Shown here piece by piece: positions 5,249 to 13,109 of a DNA stretch of 15,042 nucleotides. Under the pieces are notes generated by a model, which made no database searches, was not told the DNA's origin, and worked only from the letters and a program-made list of their open reading frames with translations. Source of the stretch: an uncultured Ruminococcus sp. (lineage in GTDB: Bacteria > Bacillota > Clostridia > Oscillospirales > Ruminococcaceae); assembly GCA_946537565.1 (NCBI GenBank), contig CAMNFW010000025.1, positions 1-15,042 of the forward strand. The letters run 5' to 3'. The first letter of the stretch is position 1. Each line of letters begins with the position of its first letter. A program made the translations under genes and the position numbers.

Positions 5249-7225
5249 ATGTCAAAAAAACCATACTATATTACTACGCCTATCTATTATCCCTCCGGCG
5301 ATCCCCATATCGGTCACTGCTATACAACTGTAGCCTGTGACTCTATCGCCCGTTACAGAAGAATGCAGGGCTATGATGTCATGTTCCTTACAGGTACTGA
5401 TGAACATGGCTTGAAGATCGAACAGAAAGCTGCGGCTGCGGGTATTACTCCTAAAGAGTATGTTGACGGCATTGTCGCCAAATTCAAAACTCTCTGGAGC
5501 TACATGAACATCAGCTATGACAGATATATCAGAACTACTGATGATTACCATGTTGAAAGCGTTCAGAAAATTTTCAAGGCTCTCTATGACAAGGGGCATA
5601 TCTATAAAGGCAAGTACTCCGGCAAATACTGCACTCCCTGCGAAAGCTTCTGGACTGAATCCCAGCTGGACGAAAACGGCTGCTGCCCTGAATGTCACAG
5701 ACCTGTTGTCTTTGCTGAAGAAGAGGCTTATTTCTTCAAAATGTCTCCCTTCGCTGACCGCATCGAAAAGCTTCTCACTGAAACTGATTATCTCCAGCCT
5801 AAGACCCGTGCAGTTGAGCTTGTAAACAATTTCATAAAACCCGGTCTTGAAGATCTCTGCGTTTCCAGAACCTCTTTCACCTGGGGCATTCCCGTTACCT
5901 TCGACCCCGGTCATGTTGTGTATGTCTGGATAGATGCCCTTTCTAACTATATTACTGCTCTCGGTTATCTCAATGACGCTTACAGCGATTTCGATAAATA
6001 CTGGCCTGCCGATGTGCATATGGTTGCTAAGGATATCATGCGCTTCCATGCAATAATCTGGCCGGCTATGCTCATGGCTCTTGACATTCCGCTTCCTAAG
6101 CATCTGGCTGTTCACGGCTGGATAACCTTCAACGGCGAAAAAATGTCAAAGTCCCTGGGCAACGTTGTTGACCCCTTCGTTCTCGGTGAACGCTATGGCT
6201 GCGATGCCATAAGATACCATATCCTCCGTGAAATGGCTCTCGGCGCAGACAGCTCTTTCTCCAACGAGATCATGATAAACCGTATTAATTCCGACCTCGC
6301 CAATGGCTTTGGCAACCTGGTATCACGCACAGTGGCTATGGCTGATAAATACTTCGGCGGCACTCTCCCCCAGGAGCGTGAAGCTGATGCCCTCGATGAT
6401 GAGCTTAAAACTGCTGTCCTCGATGCTTTCGCTGCTGTTGAAAAGGCTATGGACGAGACTAAGCTGAAAAATGCTCTTGAAGAAATTTTCAAGGCTGTTG
6501 ACCGTGCCAACAAGTATATCGACCAGACCGAACCCTGGAAGCTCGGCAAGGATGAGTCCAAAAAACCAAGACTTGCCTCCGTTCTCTATAATCTGCTGGA
6601 TACGATCCGCATAATCTCTGCACTGCTTTCACCCTTTATGCCTTCAACTATGCCTAAGGTATGGGAACAGATAGGCGCTTCTGAGGACGATGTGAAGTAT
6701 GATAAGCTTAATACATTTGGCGTTCTTCCGCTGAATGTGACCGTTCACAAGGGCGATATCCTCTTCCCAAGAATCGACATCGAAAAGGAAATTGAAGAGC
6801 TGAACTCCATTATCCAGAAAAATATGGAGGCTGCTCAGGCTAAGCTCTCCGGAGAAAAATCCCCTGAACCAGGAAAGTCCGAGGAGGATACACCTCTGCT
6901 GCCGGAGATCACTATCGACGATTTCGCTAAAATTGATATCAGAGTGGCTAAGGTTCTCTCCGCTGAAAAGGTTAAAAAATCTGACAAGCTGCTCTGCCTC
7001 CAGCTGGACGACGGTATGGGCGGCAGACAGGTGGTCTCCGGTATAGCCCAGTATTACGCTCCGGAAGACCTCATCGGCAAAAAGCTCCAGCTTATCGCTA
7101 ACCTTAAGCCAGTAAAGCTCAGAGGTGTCGAAAGCTTCGGTATGATCTGTGCTGCGGATACTCCTGACGGCGTTAAGGTCATCTTCGTTGACGATTCAAT
7201 TCCGGCGGGCTCAAAAATCAGATGA
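5249..7225 (+). CDS. metG: methionyl-tRNA synthetase with C-terminal tRNA-binding domain
   Basis: Class I synthetase charging tRNA-Met with methionine; 658 residues from this start. An in-frame ATG at 5243 is only 2 bases from the GGAG site (5237-5240), while the ATG at 5249 is 8 bases away, so 5249 is preferred. The catalytic Rossmann fold holds the ATP signature HIGH (20-23) and KMSKS (298-302). The connective peptide carries a zinc knuckle with two CxxC pairs (C128/C131 and C146/C149). The alpha-helical anticodon domain follows (about 340-530) with NKYIDQTEPW (421-430). Residues 553-658 form an appended EMAPII/Trbp111-like OB fold (DFAKIDIRVAKV, QVVSGIAQYY, GVESFGMI) used for dimerisation and tRNA binding, joined by a charged linker. 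The gene is monocistronic, with its own consensus promoter and terminator. The long leader hints at extra control, but no T-box is visible. Confidence 0.97.
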   Translation: MSKKPYYITTPIYYPSGDPHIGHCYTTVACDSIARYRRMQGYDVMFLTGTDEHGLKIEQKAAAAGITPKEYVDGIVAKFKTLWSYMNISYDRYIRTTDDYHVESVQKIFKALYDKGHIYKGKYSGKYCTPCESFWTESQLDENGCCPECHRPVVFAEEEAYFFKMSPFADRIEKLLTETDYLQPKTRAVELVNNFIKPGLEDLCVSRTSFTWGIPVTFDPGHVVYVWIDALSNYITALGYLNDAYSDFDKYWPADVHMVAKDIMRFHAIIWPAMLMALDIPLPKHLAVHGWITFNGEKMSKSLGNVVDPFVLGERYGCDAIRYHILREMALGADSSFSNEIMINRINSDLANGFGNLVSRTVAMADKYFGGTLPQEREADALDDELKTAVLDAFAAVEKAMDETKLKNALEEIFKAVDRANKYIDQTEPWKLGKDESKKPRLASVLYNLLDTIRIISALLSPFMPSTMPKVWEQIGASEDDVKYDKLNTFGVLPLNVTVHKGDILFPRIDIEKEIEELNSIIQKNMEAAQAKLSGEKSPEPGKSEEDTPLLPEITIDDFAKIDIRVAKVLSAEKVKKSDKLLCLQLDDGMGGRQVVSGIAQYYAPEDLIGKKLQLIANLKPVKLRGVESFGMICAADTPDGVKVIFVDDSIPAGSKIR

Positions 7226-7228
7226 TCC

Positions 7229-7255
7229 AAAAGGGACGTTTTTTGCGTCCCTTTT
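7229..7255 (+). terminator. intrinsic terminator of metG
   Basis: AAAAGGGACG (7229-7238), a seven-base T-rich loop, and CGTCCCTTTT (7246-7255) make a ten-pair stem four bases after the metG stop. The arm itself supplies the T run. The A/T symmetry means it could also stop minus-strand transcripts. Confidence 0.85.
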
Positions 7256-7282
7256 CTGCTGTAAAAATTAAACTTTTTTCTA

Positions 7283-7311
7283 TTGCTTTTTTTCAGTTTT
7301 TGTTATATAAT
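7283..7311 (+). promoter_or_regulatory. promoter of the DUF1846 gene
   Basis: A perfect TATAAT -10 (7306-7311) lies 17 bases after TTGCTT (7283-7288), which matches the -35 consensus only in its TTG. The surroundings are very T-rich. The predicted start near 7318 gives a leader of about 30 bases. Confidence 0.6.
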
Positions 7312-7348
7312 AATAATCAGTATTTTAATGTGATTGGGAGGAAACTAT

Positions 7349-8821
7349 ATGAGTGAATTAAAAATCGGTTTTGACAACGAAAAATATCTTAAAATGCAAT
7401 CGGAGCATATCCGTGAGCGTATCGCTCAGTTCGGTGACAAGCTCTACCTGGAATTCGGCGGAAAGCTTTTTGATGATTTCCACGCTTCCCGTGTTCTGCC
7501 CGGCTTCAAGCCTGACAGTAAACTGCAAATGCTGCTCCAGCTTAAAGACGATGCGGAAATCGTTATTGTTATAAATTCAGATGATATAGAGAAAAACAAG
7601 GTCAGGGGCGATCTCGGTATCACCTATGATATCGACGTTATCCGCCTTTACAATGTATTTACTAAGATCGATCTGTATGTAAGCAGCGTGGTTCTCACCC
7701 GTTACGATAATCAGCCCACCGCCAATGCTTTCCAGAGCAGACTTGAATCCCTCGGCATCAAGGTCTACCACCATTACACTATCCCCGGTTATCCTTCTGA
7801 TCTGGACAGAATAATCAGCGATGAAGGCTACGGCAAAAACGATTACATAGAAACCTCCCGCAAGCTTGTAGTTATAACCGCTCCCGGTCCCGGAAGCGGA
7901 AAAATGGCTACCTGTCTTTCACAGCTCTACCATGAGCATAAAAGAGGCATTGATGCTGGTTATGCTAAATTCGAGACCTTTCCTATCTGGAATCTCCCTC
8001 TCCGTCACCCCGTTAATATCGCTTATGAGGCTGCTACCGCTGACCTCAATGATGTTAATATGATCGACCCATTCCACCTTGAAGCCTATGGAAAAACTAC
8101 TGTAAACTATAACCGTGACGTGGAAATATTTCCCGTGCTGAACGCTATGTTTGAAAATATCATCGGTGAATCCCCGTATAAATCACCTACTGATATGGGC
8201 GTTAATATGGCAGGCAACTGCATCGTTGATGATGATGTCGTATGCAAGGCTGCTAAGGACGAGATCCTCCGCCGTTATTATATCGGTCTGTGCGACAGGA
8301 AAAAGGGACTTATCTCAAAAGATGAAGTGCTTAAACTGGAGCTTCTCCTGAAACAGGCAAATGTTAAGCCCGGCGACAGAAAAGTCGTTGCTGCGGCTCT
8401 CAAAAGAGAAGAAGAAACCGGTGCGCCGGCTGCTGCTATGGAGCTTCCCGACGGTACTATCCTCACCGGCAGAACCTCTGAGCTTCTTGGTGCGGTGTCA
8501 GCTCTCCTGCTCAATGCCCTTAAGCATTTCGCTGGTCTGGCAGATGATGTGCTGCTGATGTCACCAAATGTCATCGAACCTATTATGAACCTCAAAGTCC
8601 AGCACCTCGGCAACAATAACCCCAGGATACATACCGATGAAACCCTCCTCGCACTTTCTATCTGTGCAAATACCGATGAAAATGCTAAAAAGGCTATGGA
8701 TCAGATCTCAAGCCTCAGAGGCTGCGAAGTACACTCAACTGTTATCCTCTCACCCGTTGACGAGAGAATTTTCAAGCGCCTCGGTATAAATCTCACCTGT
8801 GAGCCTAAATACAGCAATTGA
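7349..8821 (+). CDS. DUF1846 (UPF0371) family protein
   Basis: A soluble protein of 490 residues, the usual length for the DUF1846/UPF0371 family found in Firmicutes and other bacteria. Structures of the family are known but its function is not established. No signal peptide or membrane helix is visible. A glycine-rich loop ITAPGPGSGKMATC (176-189) resembles a nucleotide-binding P-loop, but has M where Walker A has S or T. Other conserved-looking stretches are LEFGGKLFDDFHASRVLPGF (34-53), MGVNMAGNCIVDD (283-295) and HLGNNNPRIHTDE (419-431). The start is the ATG at 7349, 7 bases after GGGAGG (7336-7341). A frame extension to a TTG at 7334 begins upstream of that site and is unlikely. The gene stands alone between a promoter and a strong terminator, so neighbours give no functional clue. 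Confidence 0.9.
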   Translation: MSELKIGFDNEKYLKMQSEHIRERIAQFGDKLYLEFGGKLFDDFHASRVLPGFKPDSKLQMLLQLKDDAEIVIVINSDDIEKNKVRGDLGITYDIDVIRLYNVFTKIDLYVSSVVLTRYDNQPTANAFQSRLESLGIKVYHHYTIPGYPSDLDRIISDEGYGKNDYIETSRKLVVITAPGPGSGKMATCLSQLYHEHKRGIDAGYAKFETFPIWNLPLRHPVNIAYEAATADLNDVNMIDPFHLEAYGKTTVNYNRDVEIFPVLNAMFENIIGESPYKSPTDMGVNMAGNCIVDDDVVCKAAKDEILRRYYIGLCDRKKGLISKDEVLKLELLLKQANVKPGDRKVVAAALKREEETGAPAAAMELPDGTILTGRTSELLGAVSALLLNALKHFAGLADDVLLMSPNVIEPIMNLKVQHLGNNNPRIHTDETLLALSICANTDENAKKAMDQISSLRGCEVHSTVILSPVDERIFKRLGINLTCEPKYSN

Positions 8822-8849
8822 GCTGATTTTTAAAACCTGTATAATATTT

Positions 8850-8880
8850 AAGAGCACCAGCTGTACCGGTGCTCTTTTTT
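8850..8880 (+). terminator. intrinsic terminator of the DUF1846 gene
   Basis: AAGAGCACC and GGTGCTCTT form a nine-pair stem around a nine-base loop and run into TTTT up to 8880, starting 28 bases after the stop. The minus-strand side lacks a good T run, so it serves the convergent minus-strand operon poorly. Confidence 0.85.
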
Positions 8881-8889
8881 GTTTCATAT

Positions 8890-9570
8890 TTATATATATA
8901 ACGGTTTGCAATATGTTACCATTCCGTCATACTGCACTACAGTAACGTTGTTATCCTTGTTAACATAGTCAATTTTAACAACAAATTTTCCCTCGTTGGT
9001 ATAATATACTCCATAGGTCTTGATATCCCAGCCTTTATCATGATATTCCTTTACACCATATGTATGGTCAATGGGAATATAGGCTATTCGTGCGGTATAA
9101 TCAATGTTTATCCAGCTTCTCTCGATCGCATTTTTGAAGAAAGCCCATACGAATATTGCAATAGCTAATACTATCGCAATTATAAGTATCCATATCGGCG
9201 ATATCATCTCGGCAGCACAAAAAAATAAAATTACTACTGCCATTCCAACCGCCACAGCTATCTGACCGTGATCAAAGTGCTTGTTCTGGTTCACAAGGTC
9301 GATCTCATCATCTGATATCATATTCCACTCCGGCGGCTTAGCTTCCTGAATTTTTCTCCTGTCATAGCTGTTAGGAGCGTTTATCCATATATACCCGAAA
9401 ATGATCGTTCCCAGAAACGTGCCTATCATGACCTGCGTAATTACAAAATTTGAACAGCCAAATATCATCGTTCCGAAAAATGCAACACCCAGCAGCACCA
9501 GAAGCACAATAAATAAATATGTTCCGTAGCCGTTGAACGGACATACAGTCTTAAGCTTTTTCATTTTCAT
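8890..9570 (-). CDS. uncharacterised four-helix membrane protein
   Basis: 226 residues, no family recognised. Four hydrophobic segments are visible: about 17-38, 43-63, 102-120 and 124-145, arranged as two hairpins. A charged cytosol-type loop (64-101, with SYDRRKIQEAKPPEW) lies between them. The C-terminal 80 residues are soluble, tyrosine-rich and beta-like (AYIPIDHTYGVKEY, YGVYYTNEGKFVVKIDY). The MKMKKLK start and KNAIER after the fourth helix put positive charge next to membrane segments. The start codon follows the stop of the PPTase gene by one base and shares a GAGAGG site about 10 bases upstream, so the two genes are translationally coupled. It is the last gene of the DUF2726-PPTase operon. 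It could be a sensor, a transporter accessory or a scaffold; nothing here decides. Confidence 0.8.
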   Translation of the reverse strand: MKMKKLKTVCPFNGYGTYLFIVLLVLLGVAFFGTMIFGCSNFVITQVMIGTFLGTIIFGYIWINAPNSYDRRKIQEAKPPEWNMISDDEIDLVNQNKHFDHGQIAVAVGMAVVILFFCAAEMISPIWILIIAIVLAIAIFVWAFFKNAIERSWINIDYTARIAYIPIDHTYGVKEYHDKGWDIKTYGVYYTNEGKFVVKIDYVNKDNNVTVVQYDGMVTYCKPLYI

Positions 9571-9571
9571 T

Positions 9572-10108
9572 TTAGTTCATCCTCTCGCATACTGATACTA
9601 TATATTTTCCCCTGCGGAGTATGTACTGCCGGAAATCACAGTCCAGGTCAGTGATTATCTTTCCGCCTGAGAATAAAAACTCCGCTTCTGCCATTGGATA
9701 GCTTATTCCTATGCCAAGCATCTTCACATATGCTTCCTTCAGTGTCCACAGCCTGTAAAAAAGCTGCGGTCTTTCTTCCTCTGATACAGCCTCCAGCATT
9801 GCCTTTTCCTTTTCGCTGCAAACTCTTCTGACTACTCCGGGACGGTATTTTTTTACCGCTTCACAGTCGATGCCGCATTCTCTGCCGGATACTATACAGG
9901 CTGCTATCCCGCTGCTGTGACTGATATTAAAATGTATATCACTGCCGGGCAGATATGGTTTTCCCTGTTCACCGTATGAAAGTGCATCCTCGCTGTAGTC
10001 TATTCCCCTGACTCTCAGGCACTGACTAAGAAGACTGTGAGCGTGAGAATGATCCTGCTTTTTCGGCAGATCAATTATTGATATCATTATGACCGGTCTG
10101 CTGTTCAT
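9572..10108 (-). CDS. 4'-phosphopantetheinyl transferase superfamily protein (Sfp-like)
   Basis: Transfers the phosphopantetheine arm of coenzyme A to a serine of a carrier protein (acyl, aryl or peptidyl). At 178 residues it is short compared with Sfp (about 224) but keeps the signature order: GKPYLP (49-54), FNISHS (60-65), GIDCE (79-83) with the magnesium ligands D81 and E83, and FYRLWTLKEAYVKMLGIGI (117-135) with W121, K124, E125 and K129. The N-terminal half is reduced. The start ATG overlaps the stop of the DUF2726 gene (ATGA) and has AGGAGA about 8 bases upstream. No carrier protein, fatty-acid, polyketide or nonribosomal peptide gene lies in the window, so its target is unknown; it could serve the fatty-acid carrier protein or a secondary pathway elsewhere. 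Confidence 0.9.
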   Translation of the reverse strand: MNSRPVIMISIIDLPKKQDHSHAHSLLSQCLRVRGIDYSEDALSYGEQGKPYLPGSDIHFNISHSSGIAACIVSGRECGIDCEAVKKYRPGVVRRVCSEKEKAMLEAVSEEERPQLFYRLWTLKEAYVKMLGIGISYPMAEAEFLFSGGKIITDLDCDFRQYILRRGKYIVSVCERMN

Positions 10109-10584
10109 AGTTTTCTCCTGAGAAAATTCGCAATATCATCAGTTTCACCGTAAGTACGCAGCAGTGTATAACCCGTGTTCTTAAGCACCGCCTCCACAAA
10201 TTCGTCACGCTCAATACGGTCACGCCGTGAATGTGTAGTGTCGTCCAGCTCGATCAGTGCTACTATATTTGTATGATAATCTGCCAGTACAAAGTCTATG
10301 TGCTTGGATTTTATTTTGTTAAAACACTCCATCCACATGGGATTTACCGACTTTGGCTTCGGTTCGATCAGATCAGCCAGCCGCACCTTTGTGAATATCT
10401 GAAGATCATACTCATCTGCAACAGGTCTCAGCTTAAGATAAAAGCCATACTCTCTGTCTGTGAGTATGTTTATCGGCTGGTACATCTCTGTTATATCCGG
10501 CTTCCGGAATTTCTTCATCAGCCAGATAACAAGTATCACAGCTGCAATTATCAGCACCAGCGCTGCTATAGTGTTTCCGTTCAA
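10105..10584 (-). CDS. membrane-anchored DUF2726 (nuclease-like) protein
   Basis: 159 residues. An N-terminal membrane helix (about 5-22) followed by the basic stop-transfer MKKFRK fits a single-span anchor with a cytosolic domain. The soluble part resembles DUF2726: a beta strand IDFVLADYHT (96-105), the ALIELDD strand (109-115), then HSRRDRIERDEFVEAVL (118-134). D97 with E112-x-D114 looks like the metal site of PD-(D/E)XK nuclease-fold proteins, although the usual lysine is not evident; this is inference. The start is a TTG at 10584 with AGAGG 7 bases upstream, and no better ATG exists. It is the first gene of the operon, preceded by a leader of about 120 bases holding a hairpin (10611-10645). 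A membrane-bound domain of this type beside a PPTase is unusual; its role is unknown. Confidence 0.82.
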   Translation of the reverse strand: MNGNTIAALVLIIAAVILVIWLMKKFRKPDITEMYQPINILTDREYGFYLKLRPVADEYDLQIFTKVRLADLIEPKPKSVNPMWMECFNKIKSKHIDFVLADYHTNIVALIELDDTTHSRRDRIERDEFVEAVLKNTGYTLLRTYGETDDIANFLRRKL

Positions 10585-10610
10585 AACTGACCTCTCTTTT
10601 CTTTTGTCAG

Positions 10611-10645
10611 CACCGCAAAGCCGTCAGGTGTGCTTTTGTGCGGTG
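10611..10645 (-). promoter_or_regulatory. leader hairpin upstream of the DUF2726 operon
   Basis: On the minus strand CACCGC pairs with GCGGTG and, after a three-base bulge, AAAGC pairs with GCTTT around a ten-base loop. It lies in the leader between the promoter (10711-10739) and the TTG start. No T run follows, so it is not a terminator; it may stabilise the message or control translation. Confidence 0.5.
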
Positions 10646-10710
10646 ATGCTCAGACTGCTTTATGATATATACTCTCTATATATCGTATTCATACTTACAC
10701 GGTAATTATT

Positions 10711-10739
10711 ATTATACCATACCCGGCATTTCCAGTCAA
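10711..10739 (-). promoter_or_regulatory. promoter of the DUF2726-PPTase-membrane protein operon
   Basis: On the minus strand TTGACT (10739-10734), 17 bases, and a perfect TATAAT (10716-10711). The predicted start is near 10704. It is arranged back to back with the LRR gene promoter, with only 15 bases between the two -35 boxes. Confidence 0.85.
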
Positions 10740-10754
10740 TATAATTAAGATATA

Positions 10755-10783
10755 TTGACACCTGATCTTTATTATGGTATAGT
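10755..10783 (+). promoter_or_regulatory. promoter of the LRR zinc-ribbon gene
   Basis: TTGACA (10755-10760), 17 bases, and TATAGT (10778-10783). The predicted start near 10790 falls almost at the ribosome binding site GAGGTG (10791-10796), so the leader is very short. Confidence 0.8.
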
Positions 10784-10803
10784 TTATTCTGAGGTGATGA
10801 AAA

Positions 10804-11472
10804 TTGACAGAGGAATTTATAATACTCAGCAGCGGTCTGCTCCTGAAATATAACGGAACTTCCAGTAATGCCGTTGTTCCAGACGGTGTTAAAAAAATCG
10901 CTAAAAGCGCTTTCTCCGGCAAAAATAATATCCGCTCCGTTATCCTGCCGCCAAGCGTTACAGATATCGCTGATTTTGCTTTTTTTAAGTGTATTTCCCT
11001 TGCTTCTGCCGTCATTCCTGACAGCGTCGAAAATATCGGAGACTTTGCTTTTTCCGGCTGCGAAAACCTCGATTCCGTTAATATTCCCGTCAGATTGAAA
11101 AGTATCCGGAATTTCGTTTTCTCCGGCTGCGAAAAACTCTCCGCCGTTTCAATTCCCTACGGTACGGTAAGTATCGGTAATTTCGCCTTCTCAAGCTGTT
11201 TCGCACTCACCTCCGTCACAATACCCGAAACTGTTGTCACCATAAGTGAAAACGCTTTCTCCGGCTGTTCAAATCTCTCATCAGTTACTGTGCCGGATAA
11301 ATTCTATAATTCTATTGATACTATCTTCGCCGATACACCCTGGCTAAAAGACAGACATAACCGTCAGGCTTCCAGCTTTAAACTCTACGGCAGATGCCAG
11401 CACTGCGGCGGTGAATTCAAAGGTTTTTTCACTCAGAAATGCTCCAGATGCGGCCGTAATAAGGATTATTGA
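10804..11472 (+). CDS. BspA-type leucine-rich-repeat protein with C-terminal zinc ribbon
   Basis: 222 residues, predicted cytosolic because no signal peptide or membrane helix is seen. Residues about 24-165 are leucine-rich repeats of the BspA (LRR_5) type with a period near 23 residues. The recurring unit is roughly P-x-x-V-x-x-I-x-x-x-A-F-S-G-C-x-x-L-x-S-V-x-I, and at least five copies are visible. A C-terminal zinc ribbon follows, with C198/C201 and C213/C216 in CQHC and CSRC. BspA repeats are often on surface proteins, so a cytosolic form ending in a zinc finger suggests a protein- or nucleic-acid-binding adaptor; that is inference. The start is TTG at 10804 with GAGGTG 7 bases upstream; the ATG at 10797 is in another frame and soon stops. 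It is divergent from the DUF2726 operon. No terminator is visible before the proS promoter, so it may read into proS. Confidence 0.85.
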   Translation: MTEEFIILSSGLLLKYNGTSSNAVVPDGVKKIAKSAFSGKNNIRSVILPPSVTDIADFAFFKCISLASAVIPDSVENIGDFAFSGCENLDSVNIPVRLKSIRNFVFSGCEKLSAVSIPYGTVSIGNFAFSSCFALTSVTIPETVVTISENAFSGCSNLSSVTVPDKFYNSIDTIFADTPWLKDRHNRQASSFKLYGRCQHCGGEFKGFFTQKCSRCGRNKDY

Positions 11473-11510
11473 ACAATTATCCCCTCTTTTAATTTTCCCC
11501 CGCTGATTCA

Positions 11511-11539
11511 TTGACAACAGGATATTATTATGATATAAT
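11511..11539 (+). promoter_or_regulatory. consensus sigma-A promoter of proS
   Basis: TTGACA (11511-11516), 17 bases, and TATAAT (11534-11539) preceded by TGA: perfect boxes and an extended -10. The predicted start near 11546 leaves a leader of about 36 bases and rules out translation from the in-frame ATG at 11540. Confidence 0.9.
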
Positions 11540-11581
11540 ATGTATTATAATTATCTTTATTTTAATGAAAGAAGGCTAATC

Positions 11582-13039
11582 ATGGCAAAAGATAAAAAAT
11601 TAGTTACAGAGATCACCTCTATGGACGAGGATTTCGCTCAGTGGTATACCGATATATGCAAAAAAGCTGAGCTTATCGAATACACCAGCGTTAAAGGCTG
11701 TATGGTGATCCGTCCTTACGGCTACGCTATCTGGGAAAATATCCAGAAAATCCTCGACGGTATGTTCAAGGAGACTGGACATGAAAATGTTTGTATGCCT
11801 ATGTTCATCCCCGAAAGCCTGCTCCAGAAAGAAAAAGACCACGTTGAAGGCTTCGCTCCCGAAGTTGCCTGGGTTACCTACGGCGGCGGCGAAAAGCTCG
11901 AAGAAAGACTTTGCGTCCGCCCTACCTCCGAAACCCTCTTCTGTGAACATTACGCTAATATCGTTCATTCCTACAGAGATCTCCCAAAACTCTATAACCA
12001 GTGGGTAAGCGTCGTTCGCTGGGAAAAAACTACTCGTCCTTTCCTCCGTTCAAGAGAATTCCTCTGGCAGGAAGGTCATACTATCCATGCTACCGCTCAG
12101 GAGGCTGTTGAAGAAACTGAGCGTATGCTGAATGTATATGCTGAATTCTGCGAAAAATCTCTGGCAATGCCTGTTGTTACCGGCGCTAAAACTGAAAGCG
12201 ATAAGTTCGCCGGCGCTGTTACTACTTATGCTATCGAAGCACTCATGCACGATGGAAAAGCTCTCCAGGCTGGTACTTCCCATTACTTCGGCGACGGCTT
12301 CGCTAAAGCTTTCGATATTCAGTATACCGATAAGGAAAACAAAAGAGTTTATCCTCATCAGACCAGCTGGGGCGTTACTACCCGTCTGATCGGCGCTGTT
12401 ATTATGACCCACGGCGACAACAGCGGTCTTGTGCTTCCTCCGGCTGTTGCTCCTGTACAGGCTGTTATCGTTCCTATCGCTCAGCATAAAGAGGGCGTTC
12501 TCGATAAGGCTAACGAGATCTATGCAAAGCTTAAGGCTCAGGGCATAAGAGTTAAGCTCGATGACAGCGATAATTCTCCTGGCTGGAAATTCTCTGAATA
12601 TGAGATGAAGGGCGTTCCTGTCCGTATTGAGATCGGTCCGAAGGATATTGAAGCCGGTCAGTGCGTTGTTGCTGTAAGATTCAGCGGTGAGAAAAGAACC
12701 GTTTCTCTTGAAAATGACTTTGACACCCTGACTGAATCTATCAAACTGCTCCTCGAAAAAGAGATCCCTGAAGGTATGTTCAACAAGGCTCTCGAAAACC
12801 GCACTAACCGTTCCTATGAGTGTACCTCTTTGGACGAGATCTCCAAAACCCTCGAAGAAAAAGGCGACGGCTTCGTTTATGCTATGTGGTGCGGCGATGA
12901 AGCCTGCGAGGACGAGGTTAAGGAGAAAACCGGCGTAGGTTCACGCTGTATCCCCTTTGCTCAGAAACAGCTCTCAGATGTTTGTGTCTGCTGCGGAAAA
13001 CCTGCAAAGTATATGGTTTGCTGGGGCAAGGCTTATTAA
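11582..13039 (+). CDS. proS: prolyl-tRNA synthetase, archaeal/eukaryote-like type
   Basis: Class II synthetase charging tRNA-Pro; 485 residues from the ATG at 11582, with AAGAAGG 6 bases upstream. A longer frame from 11540 would start before the predicted transcription start. Visible class II parts are RPTSE (113-117), motif 2 [20 protein letters not shown] (146-165), QAGTSHYFG (229-237) and motif 3 with [18 protein letters not shown] (262-279). The anticodon domain covers about 290-400. A C-terminal zinc-binding extension carries C437, C442, C468 and C471 and ends in WGKAY. The roughly 180-residue editing insertion of the usual bacterial ProRS is absent, which places this in the shorter archaeal/eukaryotic lineage also found in many Clostridia. 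Such enzymes rely on a free-standing deacylase to clear Ala-tRNA-Pro; none is in this window. It has its own promoter and terminator. Confidence 0.97.
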   Translation: MAKDKKLVTEITSMDEDFAQWYTDICKKAELIEYTSVKGCMVIRPYGYAIWENIQKILDGMFKETGHENVCMPMFIPESLLQKEKDHVEGFAPEVAWVTYGGGEKLEERLCVRPTSETLFCEHYANIVHSYRDLPKLYNQWVSVVRWEKTTRPFLRSREFLWQEGHTIHATAQEAVEETERMLNVYAEFCEKSLAMPVVTGAKTESDKFAGAVTTYAIEALMHDGKALQAGTSHYFGDGFAKAFDIQYTDKENKRVYPHQTSWGVTTRLIGAVIMTHGDNSGLVLPPAVAPVQAVIVPIAQHKEGVLDKANEIYAKLKAQGIRVKLDDSDNSPGWKFSEYEMKGVPVRIEIGPKDIEAGQCVVAVRFSGEKRTVSLENDFDTLTESIKLLLEKEIPEGMFNKALENRTNRSYECTSLDEISKTLEEKGDGFVYAMWCGDEACEDEVKEKTGVGSRCIPFAQKQLSDVCVCCGKPAKYMVCWGKAY

Positions 13040-13065
13040 TAATCAGAAATTATTTATAAAAAACT

Positions 13066-13102
13066 AAGACTGTACTCCGTTTATGAAGTACAGTCTTTTT
13101 TT
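13066..13102. terminator. bidirectional terminator between proS and the lipoprotein operon
   Basis: AAGACTGTACT (13066-13076) pairs with AGTACAGTCTT (13087-13097) around a ten-base loop, followed by T up to 13102 on the plus strand. On the minus strand AG and then a T run follow the stem. It closes proS and the convergent operon ending at 13110. Its arms nearly match those of the hairpin at 14967-15001. Confidence 0.9.
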
Positions 13103-13109
13103 GAGTAAA

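Noticed and set aside
5252..6115. Long minus-strand frame (287 codons) opposite the start of metG
   Set aside because: It lies entirely inside metG, has no ribosome binding site or promoter, and its product matches no known pattern. It is an antisense shadow of biased codon use.
7334..7348. Upstream TTG start for the DUF1846 protein
   Set aside because: It begins before the GGGAGG ribosome binding site, which is correctly spaced for the ATG at 7349.
11040..11290. Direct DNA repeats (TTCTCCGGCTGCGAAAA-like)
   Set aside because: They are the codons of successive leucine-rich repeats in one gene, not a CRISPR or mobile repeat.
11540..11581. Fourteen-codon N-terminal extension of ProRS
   Set aside because: The ATG at 11540 abuts the -10 box and would precede the transcription start. 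The ATG at 11582 has a proper ribosome binding site.
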